This document shows, piece after piece, positions 20,193 through 29,117 of a stretch of 64,000 bases of DNA (the first letter of the stretch is position 1; every line of letters starts with the position of its first letter). The DNA comes from Vreelandella olivaria (GTDB lineage: Bacteria > Pseudomonadota > Gammaproteobacteria > Pseudomonadales > Halomonadaceae): NCBI GenBank assembly GCA_004295565.1, contig AP019416.1:1550001-1614000 (forward strand), in the 5' to 3' direction. Under the pieces are notes generated by a model. That model made no database searches. It saw only the letters and a list, made by a program, of their open reading frames with translations, and was not told where the DNA came from. A program made the translations under genes and the position numbers.

Positions 20193-23100
20193 TTACCTAT
20201 CACGCCGTAACTTACCCCCAATCACCAACATACAAGGCGTAAGCAGCAGCGTCAGCGCGGTGGCGAAGGTGAGCCCGCCGGCGATGGCGCTCGACATCTG
20301 TGTCCACCACTGGGCAGAAGGGCATTGAAACCAAGGGCAGGGGTGAAGAGGTCTACATTGATCCCCAGTACCATGGGCATTAATCCCAGCACCGTGGTAA
20401 TCGCCGTTAACAGCACCGGGCGTAGGCGCAAACAGCCCGCTTCTAGCGCGGCTTCGCCGGGAGTCATGCCTTGGCCACGCAGCTCGTTGTAGGTATCGAT
20501 CAATACGATATTGTTATTGACCACAATACCTGCCAGAGCAATCACGCCCATGCCCACCATCACAATGCCGAAAGCCTGACCGGTAATCAGCAGCCCCATC
20601 AAAACCCCCGCGGTGGAGAACACAATCGCCGAGAGCACCAGGCCCGCCTGATAGAAGCTATTGAATTGAGTGACCAGAATCAGCGCCATCAAGCCGATAG
20701 CAATCAAGAAGGCACTGGCTAGGAACTGCATCGACTCCTGCTGATCCTCCTGCTCACCCGCCACATTGACCATTAGACCGTCAGGCAGGCTGTCGCTTCC
20801 CGCCGCCATCAGGGCGCCGAGGCGCTCATCGGCGAGGTAGCCGGGGGCAAGGTCGGCATCAATAGTAATCGCCCGGCGGCCATCGATACGGTTAAGAGTG
20901 CCCACCTTGGGCGCCGGTTCAAGCGTCACAAAATGCGATATCGGTACCTGACCCCGCTGGGTATTGATGGTCAACCGCTCAAGCTGATCCAGCGAGCGCC
21001 AATTTTCTGGCAGACGCACGCGGATATCCACTTCATCGCTCACTTCCGGCGGCCGATAGCTCGCCACCTGAAGGCCGGTGGTCAGCAACTGTACCGCGCT
21101 ACCAATGGTCGTCACATCGGTTCCCATGCGCGCCGCGGCTTCACGATCCACGTTAACCCGCCACTCCACGCCGGGTAGGCTGCGGTTATCCTGAATATCA
21201 GTAAAGCCGCCCAGCTCGCGCATCAGTTGGGTTAGCTGGTTCACGCCCGCATCGGCAACATCGGGGTTAGTGGCGCTCACTTCAAGCACGATCGGCTTAC
21301 CGCCACCGGGGCCCATCTCCTGCTCCTGAAACTCCAGCGTGATGCCGGGAATATCCCCTGCGCGCTCGGCCATATCGTCCAAAATGGCTTGGGCAGGGCG
21401 GCGCTCATGCCAGTCGATAAACTGGAACTGCAGCATGCCAATCACATCGTTACCCATCTGCTCGTTAGGCACGGCAAAGGAGCGCGCGTAAAGCGCTCGC
21501 ACTTCGCTCATGCCGGACAATTTGGCTTCTACCCGCTGCACAATGGCGTCGGTCTCCTGCGCTGAAAAATCGCCCCGGGCGCGCACCAGCACCTGGGCAC
21601 TGTCGGGCTCCACGTTGGGGAAGAAGTCGACGCCGTGGTTGAAGCGGGCGTAGCCGGTATATAGCAGCGCCATCAACAACAAGGCAATCAACAGCACCCA
21701 GGCGGGATGCTTGAGCAGCCTGGCCAACAGGTGACGATAGCCGCGACCAAAGGACGTCGTCGCCTCTTCAGGGGTAGCACTAGTAGAAGCTGCCGCAGTA
21801 CGTGTAAACAAGCGGCCCAGCGTCGGCAAGAACACCAGCGCCATGGCCAGCGACGCTAAAAGGCACAAGATCACCGTGGCGGGCAGGTACTTCATAAACT
21901 GGCCGACCACACCGGGCCAGAACAGCAGCGGAATAAACACCGCTAGCGTAGTGGCCGTCGAGGCAATCACTGGCCAGCTCATGCGGGAGGCAGCGTTGAG
22001 CCACGCTTCGTGAGGCGTTTGGCCATCCCGCAAATGACGATCGGCAAGTTCGCTGACCACGATGGCACCGTCAACCAGCATACCCGCCACCAGAATCAGT
22101 GCGAACAGCACCACGATATTGAGCGTAAAGCCAAATGCCCACACCAGTACGATGCCCGTCAAAAGGCCCCAGGTATGGTGAGCCCCACCAGCAGTGCCAT
22201 GCGCCAGCCCATCACGGCCACCACCACAATCAGCACCAGCACTACGGCGGTCAGTACGTTGTTGAGTAGCTCAGAGAGCATATTCTCAACGGTGGTTGAC
22301 TCATCCAGAATGGTCGTGAAGCGGAGCTGCTCAGGGAGTAAGTCATCAGCTTCCGCCAAGCGCTCACGGACGGCGCCAATGGTGGCGATGATATTGGCAC
22401 CAGCACGTTTGGAAACTTCCAGCACCACCGCTGGCTGGTCATCAATGCGGGCAAAGCCTTCCGGCTCTTTATAGGTGGGGTGAATCCACGCCACATCGCC
22501 AAAGGTGACCACGCGATCCTCATCGACCTTGACCGGCATATTCATGACGTCCTCAAGGGACTCAATAATGCCGGGGACTTTTAACGCCAGGCGTCCGGCG
22601 CCGGTATCCAGACTGCCTGCGGCTACCAAGCGGTTATTGCGCGATACCTGATTAAACAGCGCGTCAAAATCGACGCCATAGCTCTCCAGCACTAGTGGAT
22701 CAACGACAATTTCCAACAGGTCTTCCCGCTCACCGGCAATGTCGACTTCCAGCACATCGGCGATGCCCTCGATCTCCTCCTGCAAGCGTCGAGCAATGGT
22801 CATGCGTTCGCGGGTATCCAATTGCCCGGAGAGGCCAATCGTTAACACCGGAAATTCCGACACATTGACCTCGAAGACCCGTGGTTCATCGGCTTCCGAA
22901 GGCAGCTCGCTACGGGCAATATCCACCCGGTCACGCACGTCGGTTAGCGCAGTGTCGGGGTCAAAACCGGGATCGAACTCCAGCGTGATCGAGCCATGCC
23001 CCTCGCTGGATTGAGCGGTAAATTTACGCAGCCCCTCAATGCCACGCAGTTCCTGCTCCATGGGGCGGATCAATAGCCGCTCGCCGTCCTCGGGGCTAAC

Positions 23101-23262
23101 CCCCTCCAGCGTCAGCGAGACATAAATCATTGGAATGGTGACGTCGGGGTTGGCCTCTTTAGGAATTATCTGCCAAGCAGTGATACCCGCCAGTAGCAGG
23201 CTCACCAACAGCAGTAACGTCGTACGGGTATGGGCTAGCGCTGCATTAATCAACTGGCGCAT
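20193..23262 (-). CDS. RND efflux transporter permease (two frame breaks)
   Basis: This is a proton-driven inner-membrane pump of the HAE1/AcrB superfamily, about 1023 residues. The N-terminal helix is followed by NPDVTIPMIYVSLTLEGVSPED, a classical RND first-loop motif. The helix-4 segment GMLVDGAIVVSELADR carries the intramembrane Asp. C-terminal helices have VNNNIVLIDTYNELR. Frame breaks, each one missing base, lie near 22158 (expected IPGAFLTGIVLVW) and near 20325 (expected FNAPSAQWWTQM). The gene starts at ATG 23262, overlapping the membrane-fusion gene. No outer-membrane partner is in the window. Confidence 0.92.
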
Positions 23263-24364
23263 GGATGCTATCCTGTTCCGCCGGCTGCGAAATGATGGCT
23301 TCCTCAACGGGCACCGGTGTGACCGTTTCGCCGGTGTCTACCATACCGGCACCCAGCGTAATCAAACGCAATGGATCAGGCAGGCCGGTGACATAGGCGC
23401 GTTGGATATCGGCGCTAACGAGTTCAACAGCGGTCTGCTGTACCTGATCATTATCATCCAGATGCTTGACCGCCAGCACGCCTTCGCTGTTCAAGCTCAG
23501 CAGTGCGGGCGAAAGGGTATGTACCTGACGGGGCGGCAGGGTAATGGTCAATTCAGCGCTGCCGCCCGCCAAGCGTTTACCGGCGGGGTTATCCAGCGTG
23601 GCTTCTATATAGAAGCTACGTGTTGCTTCTTCGGCGCGGTGGCTGATAAAGGTTAGCTCGCCCTCTAAATGGTCACCATTCAGCAGCCGGGCGGTCACCG
23701 GCAAGCCTACGCTTAAATCACCCACCTGCTGCTGAGAGACCCAGGCGGCGCCTTTCAGACGTCGGTCATCCACCAACTGACCCCACTCTTCGCCGGGCTG
23801 CAGCAGATCGCCTAGCTCTACCTGAACGCGGTTTAGCACGCCATCAAATGGCGCGGTGGGGCGGCTGTCGTTCAGTTGCTTCTGCAGTCGTGCCACCGAA
23901 GCGGCGCTGGCGCTTAGGGCACTCTGCAAGCGCAGGAGCTCCGGCTGGGAGATCAGTTCCCGCTGGCGCAGATTGCGTGCCCCGGCATACTCCGCCTCGG
24001 CTACCGCCAGCTCATCGCGGGCTTGCTGCAACTGCTCGGGCAGGGCGTCGTTATCCAGCACCAGCAGCGTATCGCCTGCATTCACACGGCTGCCTTGGGC
24101 GACGGGCTTCTCCGCCACAAAGCCCGCTACGTTGGCGCGCAGGGTGGTTTCCCGCTCTGCCGTCAGTTGACCCTGGACAATTTGCTGAGGAATAAACGGG
24201 GTGCTCTGCTGTACGACAATTTCAACCCGCGAGCCTGCTTCGCTACGTGTCGGGGTGTCTGGTGGTGTCGTTTGAAAGCGCTGAAAATTGCCAAAAGCGA
24301 GCCATATCACCAGCGCCAGCACCAGCAGGCTAGCCAAGGCATAAGAGAACGGAATTTTTCGCAT
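23246..24364 (-). CDS. RND efflux periplasmic adaptor (membrane fusion protein)
   Basis: This is an intact 372-residue adaptor linking the pump to an outer-membrane channel. It has an N-terminal membrane anchor (SYALASLLVLALVIWLAF), a lipoyl-like segment (LRANVAGFVAEKPVAQGSRV), an alpha-hairpin (LQQARDELAVAEAEYAGARN) and the second half-lipoyl segment (TAPFDGVLNRVQVELGD). It is the first gene of the two-gene efflux operon. The substrate is unknown. Confidence 0.92.
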   Translation of the reverse strand: MRKIPFSYALASLLVLALVIWLAFGNFQRFQTTPPDTPTRSEAGSRVEIVVQQSTPFIPQQIVQGQLTAERETTLRANVAGFVAEKPVAQGSRVNAGDTLLVLDNDALPEQLQQARDELAVAEAEYAGARNLRQRELISQPELLRLQSALSASAASVARLQKQLNDSRPTAPFDGVLNRVQVELGDLLQPGEEWGQLVDDRRLKGAAWVSQQQVGDLSVGLPVTARLLNGDHLEGELTFISHRAEEATRSFYIEATLDNPAGKRLAGGSAELTITLPPRQVHTLSPALLSLNSEGVLAVKHLDDNDQVQQTAVELVSADIQRAYVTGLPDPLRLITLGAGMVDTGETVTPVPVEEAIISQPAEQDSIHAPVD

Positions 24365-24520
24365 GGAGCGTCCATGTCCTTAGCAAAACAAGAAAAGGAG
24401 GGCATAAAGCCGAAGATACCATAGCGCAACTCGACCTTTTCAGCGAGTCGGACGCTATTGGCTGGACAGTACGCGTCTCACAGGGCCGGAGCGTTAAATA
24501 GCAAGTAGTCTCATGTCTGA

Positions 24521-24549
24521 TTGAGTTTTTGCTCGGCTGGGCATACCAT
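24521..24549 (+). promoter_or_regulatory. candidate sigma-70 promoter for mdh
   Basis: TTGAGT (24521-24526) and TACCAT (24544-24549) are separated by 17 bases, about 70 bases before the mdh start. Each box matches consensus at four of six positions. Confidence 0.35.
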
Positions 24550-24622
24550 CTTTGCGTCTTGAGTTCTGTTAAGCCACCCTCAGGCGAGAACCATCCCTAG
24601 GCGAACCAATCAAGGAGCAATG

Positions 24623-25595
24623 ATGAAAGATCCAGTACGTATTGCGATTACCGGCGGCGCCGGTCAAATCAGCTACTCTCATTTTCCGCATCGCCGCTGG
24701 CGACATGCTGGGGCCGGATCAACCCGTCATTCTCCAGCTGCTGGAAATTCCCCAGGCAATGGACGCCCTGAACGGCGTGGTGATGGAAGTTAACGACTGT
24801 GCCTTCCCGTTGGTGCAAGACATCGTTGCCACCGACGACCCGAACACCGCTTTCAAAGACGCCGACTTCGCTCTGCTGGTAGGCGCGCGTCCGCGTGGCC
24901 CCGGCATGGAGCGTAAAGACCTGCTGGAAGCTAACGCAGCGATCTTCTCCGTACAGGGCAAGGCGCTGAACGACCACGCCAGCCGCGATGTGAAAGTGCT
25001 GGTGGTCGGTAACCCGGCCAACACCAACGCGCTGATTGCTTCCTGCAACGCGCCGGATCTGGACGCAGGCCAGTTCACCGCCATGACGCGCTTGGATCAC
25101 AACCGCGCCCTGACCCAGCTGGCACAGAAAACCGGCAAGCACGTCACGGACGTTGAAAACATGATCATCTGGGGCAACCACAGCGCCACTCAGTACCCGG
25201 ATCTGGCCCAGTGCAAAGTCGACGGCAAAGCAGCGTTCGATCTGGTTGAGCGCGACTGGTACGAAAACGACTTCATCCCCACCGTGCAGCAGCGCGGCGC
25301 GGCGATCATCAAAGCACGTGGCGCGTCCTCAGCCGCTTCTGCTGCTTCTTCCGCCATCGACCACATGCACGACTGGGCGCTGGGCTCCAAAGGTATCGTC
25401 AGCATGGCGATTCCGTCTGATGGCAGCTACGGCATCGAAGAAGGCATCATCTACTCCTACCCAGTGCGTTGCCAGGGTGGCAAGTATGAAATCGTTCAAG
25501 GCTTCGAAATTGACGAATTCAGCCAAGAGAAGATGAAAGCCACCGAGAAAGAACTGCGCGAAGAGCGTGCAGCCGTCGAGCACCTGCTCGGCTAA
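24623..25595 (+). CDS. mdh: malate dehydrogenase (one frame break)
   Basis: This NAD-dependent TCA-cycle enzyme interconverts malate and oxaloacetate in the cytoplasm. The start is ATG 24623, with AAGGAG at 24612-24617; an adjacent ATG at 24620 is too close to that site. The N-terminus carries the dinucleotide motif TGGAGQIS. Two bases (CT) appear to be lost in a CTCT stretch near 24680, after which the frame continues [15 protein letters not shown]. Catalytic segments [21 protein letters not shown] and [14 protein letters not shown] are intact. The length of about 325 residues fits the cytosolic-type MDH of beta- and gammaproteobacteria. Confidence 0.94.
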
Positions 25596-25638
25596 ACGCG
25601 CCCGCTGGCGCTTTAGATAACCGCCAGTCAACGCCAAA

Positions 25639-25668
25639 CCCCGCAAGCGTGATGCTTGCGGGGTTTTT
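25639..25668 (+). terminator. rho-independent terminator of mdh
   Basis: A perfect 10-bp stem CCCCGCAAGC / GCTTGCGGGG (25639-25648, 25654-25663) with a 5-base loop is followed by TTTTT. It lies 43 bases after the mdh stop. Confidence 0.9.
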
Positions 25669-25755
25669 GTTTGCCCAGATTAGCATGGAGTTTTGCAAGT
25701 GACGGTATGGCTAGGGGTTGCTATGCTTCTAGTCTCATAGGCAGAGGTAGTTGAA

Positions 25756-25986
25756 GTGCCAACGTTACTAAATGAAAAAGGCTTCAAGTTCTTTTTTTAC
25801 GCCAATGAACACCCTCCACCCCATGTGCATGTGATGAAGTCAGATGGCTGGGCTAAAGTCGAGATTGAGACTGAAGTCGTGGTTTATTCATCATTAAAGA
25901 AGCAGGAGCTCAAGGAGTGCCTTGAGTTGATTAGCTCGCATAAACAGCAATTTTTGGAGACTTGGAATGATTGGTTTAGCAGGTAA
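25756..25986 (+). CDS. DUF4160 domain protein
   Basis: This is a 76-residue protein starting at GTG 25756. The family signature is an FFYANEHPPPHVHV segment, with a histidine-rich HEPPHVHV-like core, followed by a short alpha/beta tail. It overlaps the following DUF2442 gene by 20 bases. The DUF4160-DUF2442 pair recurs widely as a small mobile two-gene module and is suspected to be a toxin-antitoxin-like unit, but no activity is established that I can state with confidence. Confidence 0.82.
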   Translation: MPTLLNEKGFKFFFYANEHPPPHVHVMKSDGWAKVEIETEVVVYSSLKKQELKECLELISSHKQQFLETWNDWFSR

Positions 25987-26206
25987 AGAAGTTCATTTTG
26001 ATGACCATTACCTCCATGTCGAGCTGAGCGATGGTCGGCGTATTTCAACGCCTATGAACTGGTATCCCGAGCTTGAGCAGGCCTCTGTTAAGGTGCTGCG
26101 GCATTACCAGTTTATTTGTGATGCCACAGGTATTGAGTGGCCAGATATTGATTACCATTTGAGTATTGCCGCAATGTTGGACACTCGTTCACAAAAGGTC
26201 GCTTAA
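25967..26206 (+). CDS. DUF2442 domain protein
   Basis: This is a 79-residue protein with the DUF2442 pattern: VHFDDHYLHVELSDGRRIS then PMNWYPELEQAS, and GIEWPDIDYHLSIAAML near the end. It is encoded in a different frame overlapping the end of the DUF4160 gene, so the two are probably coupled. It is the likely regulatory or antitoxin-like partner, by analogy only. Confidence 0.85.
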   Translation: MIGLAGKEVHFDDHYLHVELSDGRRISTPMNWYPELEQASVKVLRHYQFICDATGIEWPDIDYHLSIAAMLDTRSQKVA

Positions 26207-26537
26207 GTGCGCAGCGGTGCCGGGTTTTGGCTGAAGCACCGTTGGGCGTCGTTCCGCCTCCCGCGGGTGCCTTCAACGCTCGCTGAACTCGCGTTGTCGT
26301 TACCACGCGCTACGAGATGTGCACAAAGCTGAACCGATGGTTTTCGTAGCGCGGCGTAAGCGTCAGCGCACCCGCGGAAGCAGCGCGAAGCGGTGCCGGG
26401 GTTTGGCTGAAGTTCCACTGGGCGTCGTGCCGACGCCTCCCGCGGGTGCCTTCAACGCTCGCTGAACTCGCGTTTTCGTTACCACGCGCTACGGATGCGC
26501 TCGAAGCTGAACCGGTGGTTTTCGTAGCTTACCCATT
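26207..26537 (-). repeat. palindromic repeat element, family 2 copies B (partial) and C (full)
   Basis: Two tandem units lie directly after the DUF2442 stop. Copy C (26345-26492) runs from GTAGCGCGGCGTAAGCG to TTACCACGCGCTACG, in the opposite orientation to the copy at 19971. Copy B (26211-26313) lacks the first third. Each is followed by the same short segment ending GGTTTTCGTAGC, so the unit looks duplicated as a block of about 185 bp. Confidence 0.75.
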
Positions 26538-26609
26538 TAGCTACTCGAATTTTTCGCAGAAAGCGTGTCAAATGAGTTAATCAGTTATTTGGGTGTAGGA
26601 GAGGTTGCG

Positions 26610-26843
26610 ATGCATGCAATTGAATTTGAGGCAGATATCCAGAATGGGGTCGTCAAAATCCCTGATGAGTATGGGTATTTAAAGAATCGGCACGCCAGAA
26701 TTGTTGTGCTGTATGAAAGCACAACAGATGAAGCGAACGTCTCCGCTAGTCAGGTTGGAATAGATTTCTCATCTGTCAAAGCGCCATCCCTGGCCGCTCA
26801 TGACGGAGTCGAATACCAAAGGAATGTGCGGGATGAGTGGTAA
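26610..26843 (+). CDS. putative antitoxin of a PIN-domain toxin-antitoxin pair
   Basis: This is a 77-residue protein from ATG 26610, preceded by GGAGAGG. The beginning HAIEFEADIQNGVVKIPDEY followed by HARIVVLY resembles AbrB/VapB-like short antitoxins that open with a strand forming a DNA-binding dimer. The stop overlaps the downstream PIN gene by 11 bases, the usual antitoxin-first layout. No clear homologue name can be given, so the identification rests mainly on context. Confidence 0.65.
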   Translation: MHAIEFEADIQNGVVKIPDEYGYLKNRHARIVVLYESTTDEANVSASQVGIDFSSVKAPSLAAHDGVEYQRNVRDEW

Positions 26844-27202
26844 TTACCTGCTTGATACCAATGTCTTTATTAATGCCTTTGAACGTCAATTGTGTCTGCC
26901 TGCTGCACATTACGCCTTTTCTGTCATCACTGAGCTTGAGCTTCTGGCCTTTCCCGGTTTGCTCGCAGAGGACGAGCAGGCGATTTAAGGTGATATTGGC
27001 CCAGCTAACAAGAGTGGAGCTGGATCATCAGGTCAAAAACGAAACCATCAAGGTACGACGAAGTACTCAGATGAAACTGCCCGATAGTATTATCTCTGCT
27101 TCCGCATCTGTAGCAGCAGCTACGTTGGTCACTGACGACGCCAAGTTAGCAGCTAAACATGCGGGCAATGTGATTTCGCTTGATGCTCTTATAAATAGTT
27201 AA
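26833..27202 (+). CDS. PIN domain toxin, VapC-like (one frame break)
   Basis: This is a predicted RNase of about 122 residues. The first acidic motif is in YLLDTNVFINAF, the second acidic residue in SVITELELLAFPG, and the C-terminal motif is LPDSIISASASVAAATLVTDD, so the PIN acidic cluster is complete. An extra T near 26985 splits the gene; the expected join is DEQAIKVILAQ. It overlaps its putative antitoxin and is flanked on both sides by family-2 repeats. Confidence 0.82.
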
Positions 27203-27269
27203 ACTCTTTCCTGCATGTAGTAAGCCTTGATAATCATGTCAGAGCCGCAGTTTCGCATTGATGCAGCGG

Positions 27270-27575
27270 CTGGCGTGGTGCCACCGGGCGTCGTTCCGCC
27301 GCCTCCCGCGGGTGCCTTCAACGCTCGCTGAACTCGCGTTTTCGTTACCACGCGCTACGGGTACGTGCACTCACTCGATTTCGGTGGCGTGATGATGTAC
27401 CACGACCCTATGCATAATGTGCACACACCCTTGGAATCCCCGGCTTCATGGGCACGCGTGATTGAGTAGCGCGTGGTAAGCCTAAGGCGCACCCGCGGAA
27501 GCAGCGCGAAGCGGTGCCGGGGTTTGGCTGAAGTTCCACTGGGCGTCGTTCCGCCGCCATCCGCGGGTGCCTACA
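27270..27575 (-). repeat. palindromic repeat element, family 2 copies D and E with spacer
   Basis: Copy D (about 27280-27356) is the right part of the element, ending TTACCACGCGCTACG. A spacer of about 110 bp follows, and copy E starts at about 27466 with GTAGCGCGTGGTAAGCC. The spacer, including GTGCACTCACTCG and GCACACACCC-like stretches, is also present between half-elements at 35620-35745. The spacer and the two halves therefore form one composite repeat. Confidence 0.7.
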
Positions 27576-27627
27576 AAAATGTGAATGGTAAGTGGTAAAT
27601 GGTGAATCGTTTCGTACTCTTCACGAT

Positions 27628-27697
27628 TCACACCTCACACCTCACACCTCACACCTCACACCTCACACCTCACACCTCACACCTCACACCTCACACC
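27628..27697 (+). repeat. heptanucleotide tandem repeat (TCACACC)10
   Basis: Ten uninterrupted copies of TCACACC, ending three bases before the stop codon of the HAD gene on the other strand. A shorter degenerate version (TCACACCTTACACCTCACA) occurs at about 20165-20184, next to the 3' end of the RND gene. Such simple repeats are prone to copy-number change. Confidence 0.9.
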
Positions 27698-27699
27698 AT

Positions 27700-28356
27700 T
27701 CAATCCCGCAAACTCATAATCCGCCACTGGCGCTCTTTGGCGATTTCGCGCAGGGTGTCATCGGGGTCGACGGCGACGGGATGCTCGACTATTTCTAACA
27801 GCGGCAAATCATTGTGCGAGTCGCTGTAAAACCACGCGCCTTCCATTGTCTGGTCTTGATCTTCCAGCCACTTTTCCAAACGAGTGACTTTGCCTTCGCG
27901 GTAGCTGGGAATGCCTGACACGCGCCCCGTGTAGCGGCCATTCTTGACCTCCGGATTCACCGCGATTAAGTGATCCACTCCCAGGCGCTCGGCAATCGGT
28001 GCAGTAATAAAGCGGTTGGTGGCAGTAATAATCAGCAGTGTGTCGCCTTTGGTGCGGTGACGTGCCAGTAGCTCTTCGGCTTTAGGCAGAATATTGGGCT
28101 CGATTTTGCTAACCATAAACTGCTGGTGCCACGCAGAAAGCTGCTCAGGAGAGTTGTCGGCCAGTGGCTTAAGTGCCATTTCCAAAAACGCCGCCATATC
28201 CAGGGTGCCCGCGTTGTAATCGGCCATAAAACGCTCGTTGGCTTCCCGGTAAGCGACCGGGTCAACGGCCCCTTGTTCGAGTAGAAACTCGCCCCAGGCA
28301 TGATCGCTGTCGATGGATAGCAGCGTATTATCCAAATCGAAAATGGCCAGACTCAC
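27700..28356 (-). CDS. HAD-IB family phosphatase (SerB-like)
   Basis: This is an intact 218-residue HAD hydrolase. Motif I is FDLDNTLLSIDSDHAW (nucleophile Asp in DLDNT). Motif II is in LLIITATN, and the Lys and terminal Asp pair are in YREGKVTRLE and YSDSHNDLPLLE. Subfamily IB enzymes act on phosphoserine or related small phosphates. In pseudomonads a gene of this type sits beside rppH-ptsP, and the same arrangement is seen here, divergent from rppH. Confidence 0.9.
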   Translation of the reverse strand: MSLAIFDLDNTLLSIDSDHAWGEFLLEQGAVDPVAYREANERFMADYNAGTLDMAAFLEMALKPLADNSPEQLSAWHQQFMVSKIEPNILPKAEELLARHRTKGDTLLIITATNRFITAPIAERLGVDHLIAVNPEVKNGRYTGRVSGIPSYREGKVTRLEKWLEDQDQTMEGAWFYSDSHNDLPLLEIVEHPVAVDPDDTLREIAKERQWRIMSLRD

Positions 28357-28550
28357 GGCGCTCCCCTTTTTTAGTCAGTGAAAGTTGCTAGTAAGGCAAA
28401 TAGCGGACGCGGATTATCGCAGAGTCGCCTTGCCATTCCCACCAGCGATCAGGCCAATACCAAGTAACCATTCACCACTTAGCGTTATATTGTATTGATA
28501 CGCTTGTCACCCTTGTGGAAAAATGGGGACAACTGAAAATTTATAAGGTG

Positions 28551-29047
28551 ATGTCCGTGATCGACGCTGACGGCTTTCGCCCTAATGTTGGCATCATCAT
28601 TGCCAATAGCCAGGGGCAGCTGCTTTGGGCGCGTCGGGTAGGACAAAATGCGTGGCAATTTCCCCAGGGGGGCATCAATGCAAGCGAGACGCCACAACAA
28701 GCACTTTTCGTGAGCTTTACGAAGAGATCGGCCTAACCGCCGACGATGTTGATATTGTTGCCTGCACCCGGGGCTGGCTACGCTACCGTCTGCCACGACG
28801 TATGATTCGCACACATTCGCGTCCGGTCTGTATAGGCCAGAAGCAAAAGTGGTTTTTACTTAAAATCCGTTGCCAGGAAAGCCAAATCTGTATGACGGCA
28901 ACCCCAACACCCGAATTTGATGGGTGGCGGTGGGTGAGCTACTGGTACCCGCTAGGGCAGGTAGTGCCTTTCAAGCGAGAGGTGTATCGGCGCGCGCTAA
29001 GAGAGCTGTCTCCCCGCGTTCAGCGCCTGGCACAGGATGAAGATTAG
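28551..29047 (+). CDS. rppH: RNA pyrophosphohydrolase (one frame break)
   Basis: RppH removes pyrophosphate from mRNA 5' ends and so starts decay. The N-terminus [19 protein letters not shown] and the Nudix box ([14 protein letters not shown] then RELYEEIGL) match RppH. One T is missing at the run near 28709. The product is about 166 residues from ATG 28551. It is followed by ptsP, the usual gammaproteobacterial order. Confidence 0.93.
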
Positions 29048-29117
29048 GGCAAGGCGCCGCTGCCCAACTTAGGGCGGCAGCAGTTTGCCAGGAAATTCCT
29101 CAGCGAGGCAAATAACA

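Noticed and set aside
27628-27697. CRISPR array
   Set aside because: The units are 7 bp and directly adjacent with no spacers. This is a simple tandem repeat.
27592-27829. Overlapping short frames rich in His-Thr-Ser through the heptamer tract
   Set aside because: They only reflect translation of (TCACACC)n in several frames and run into the antisense of the HAD gene.
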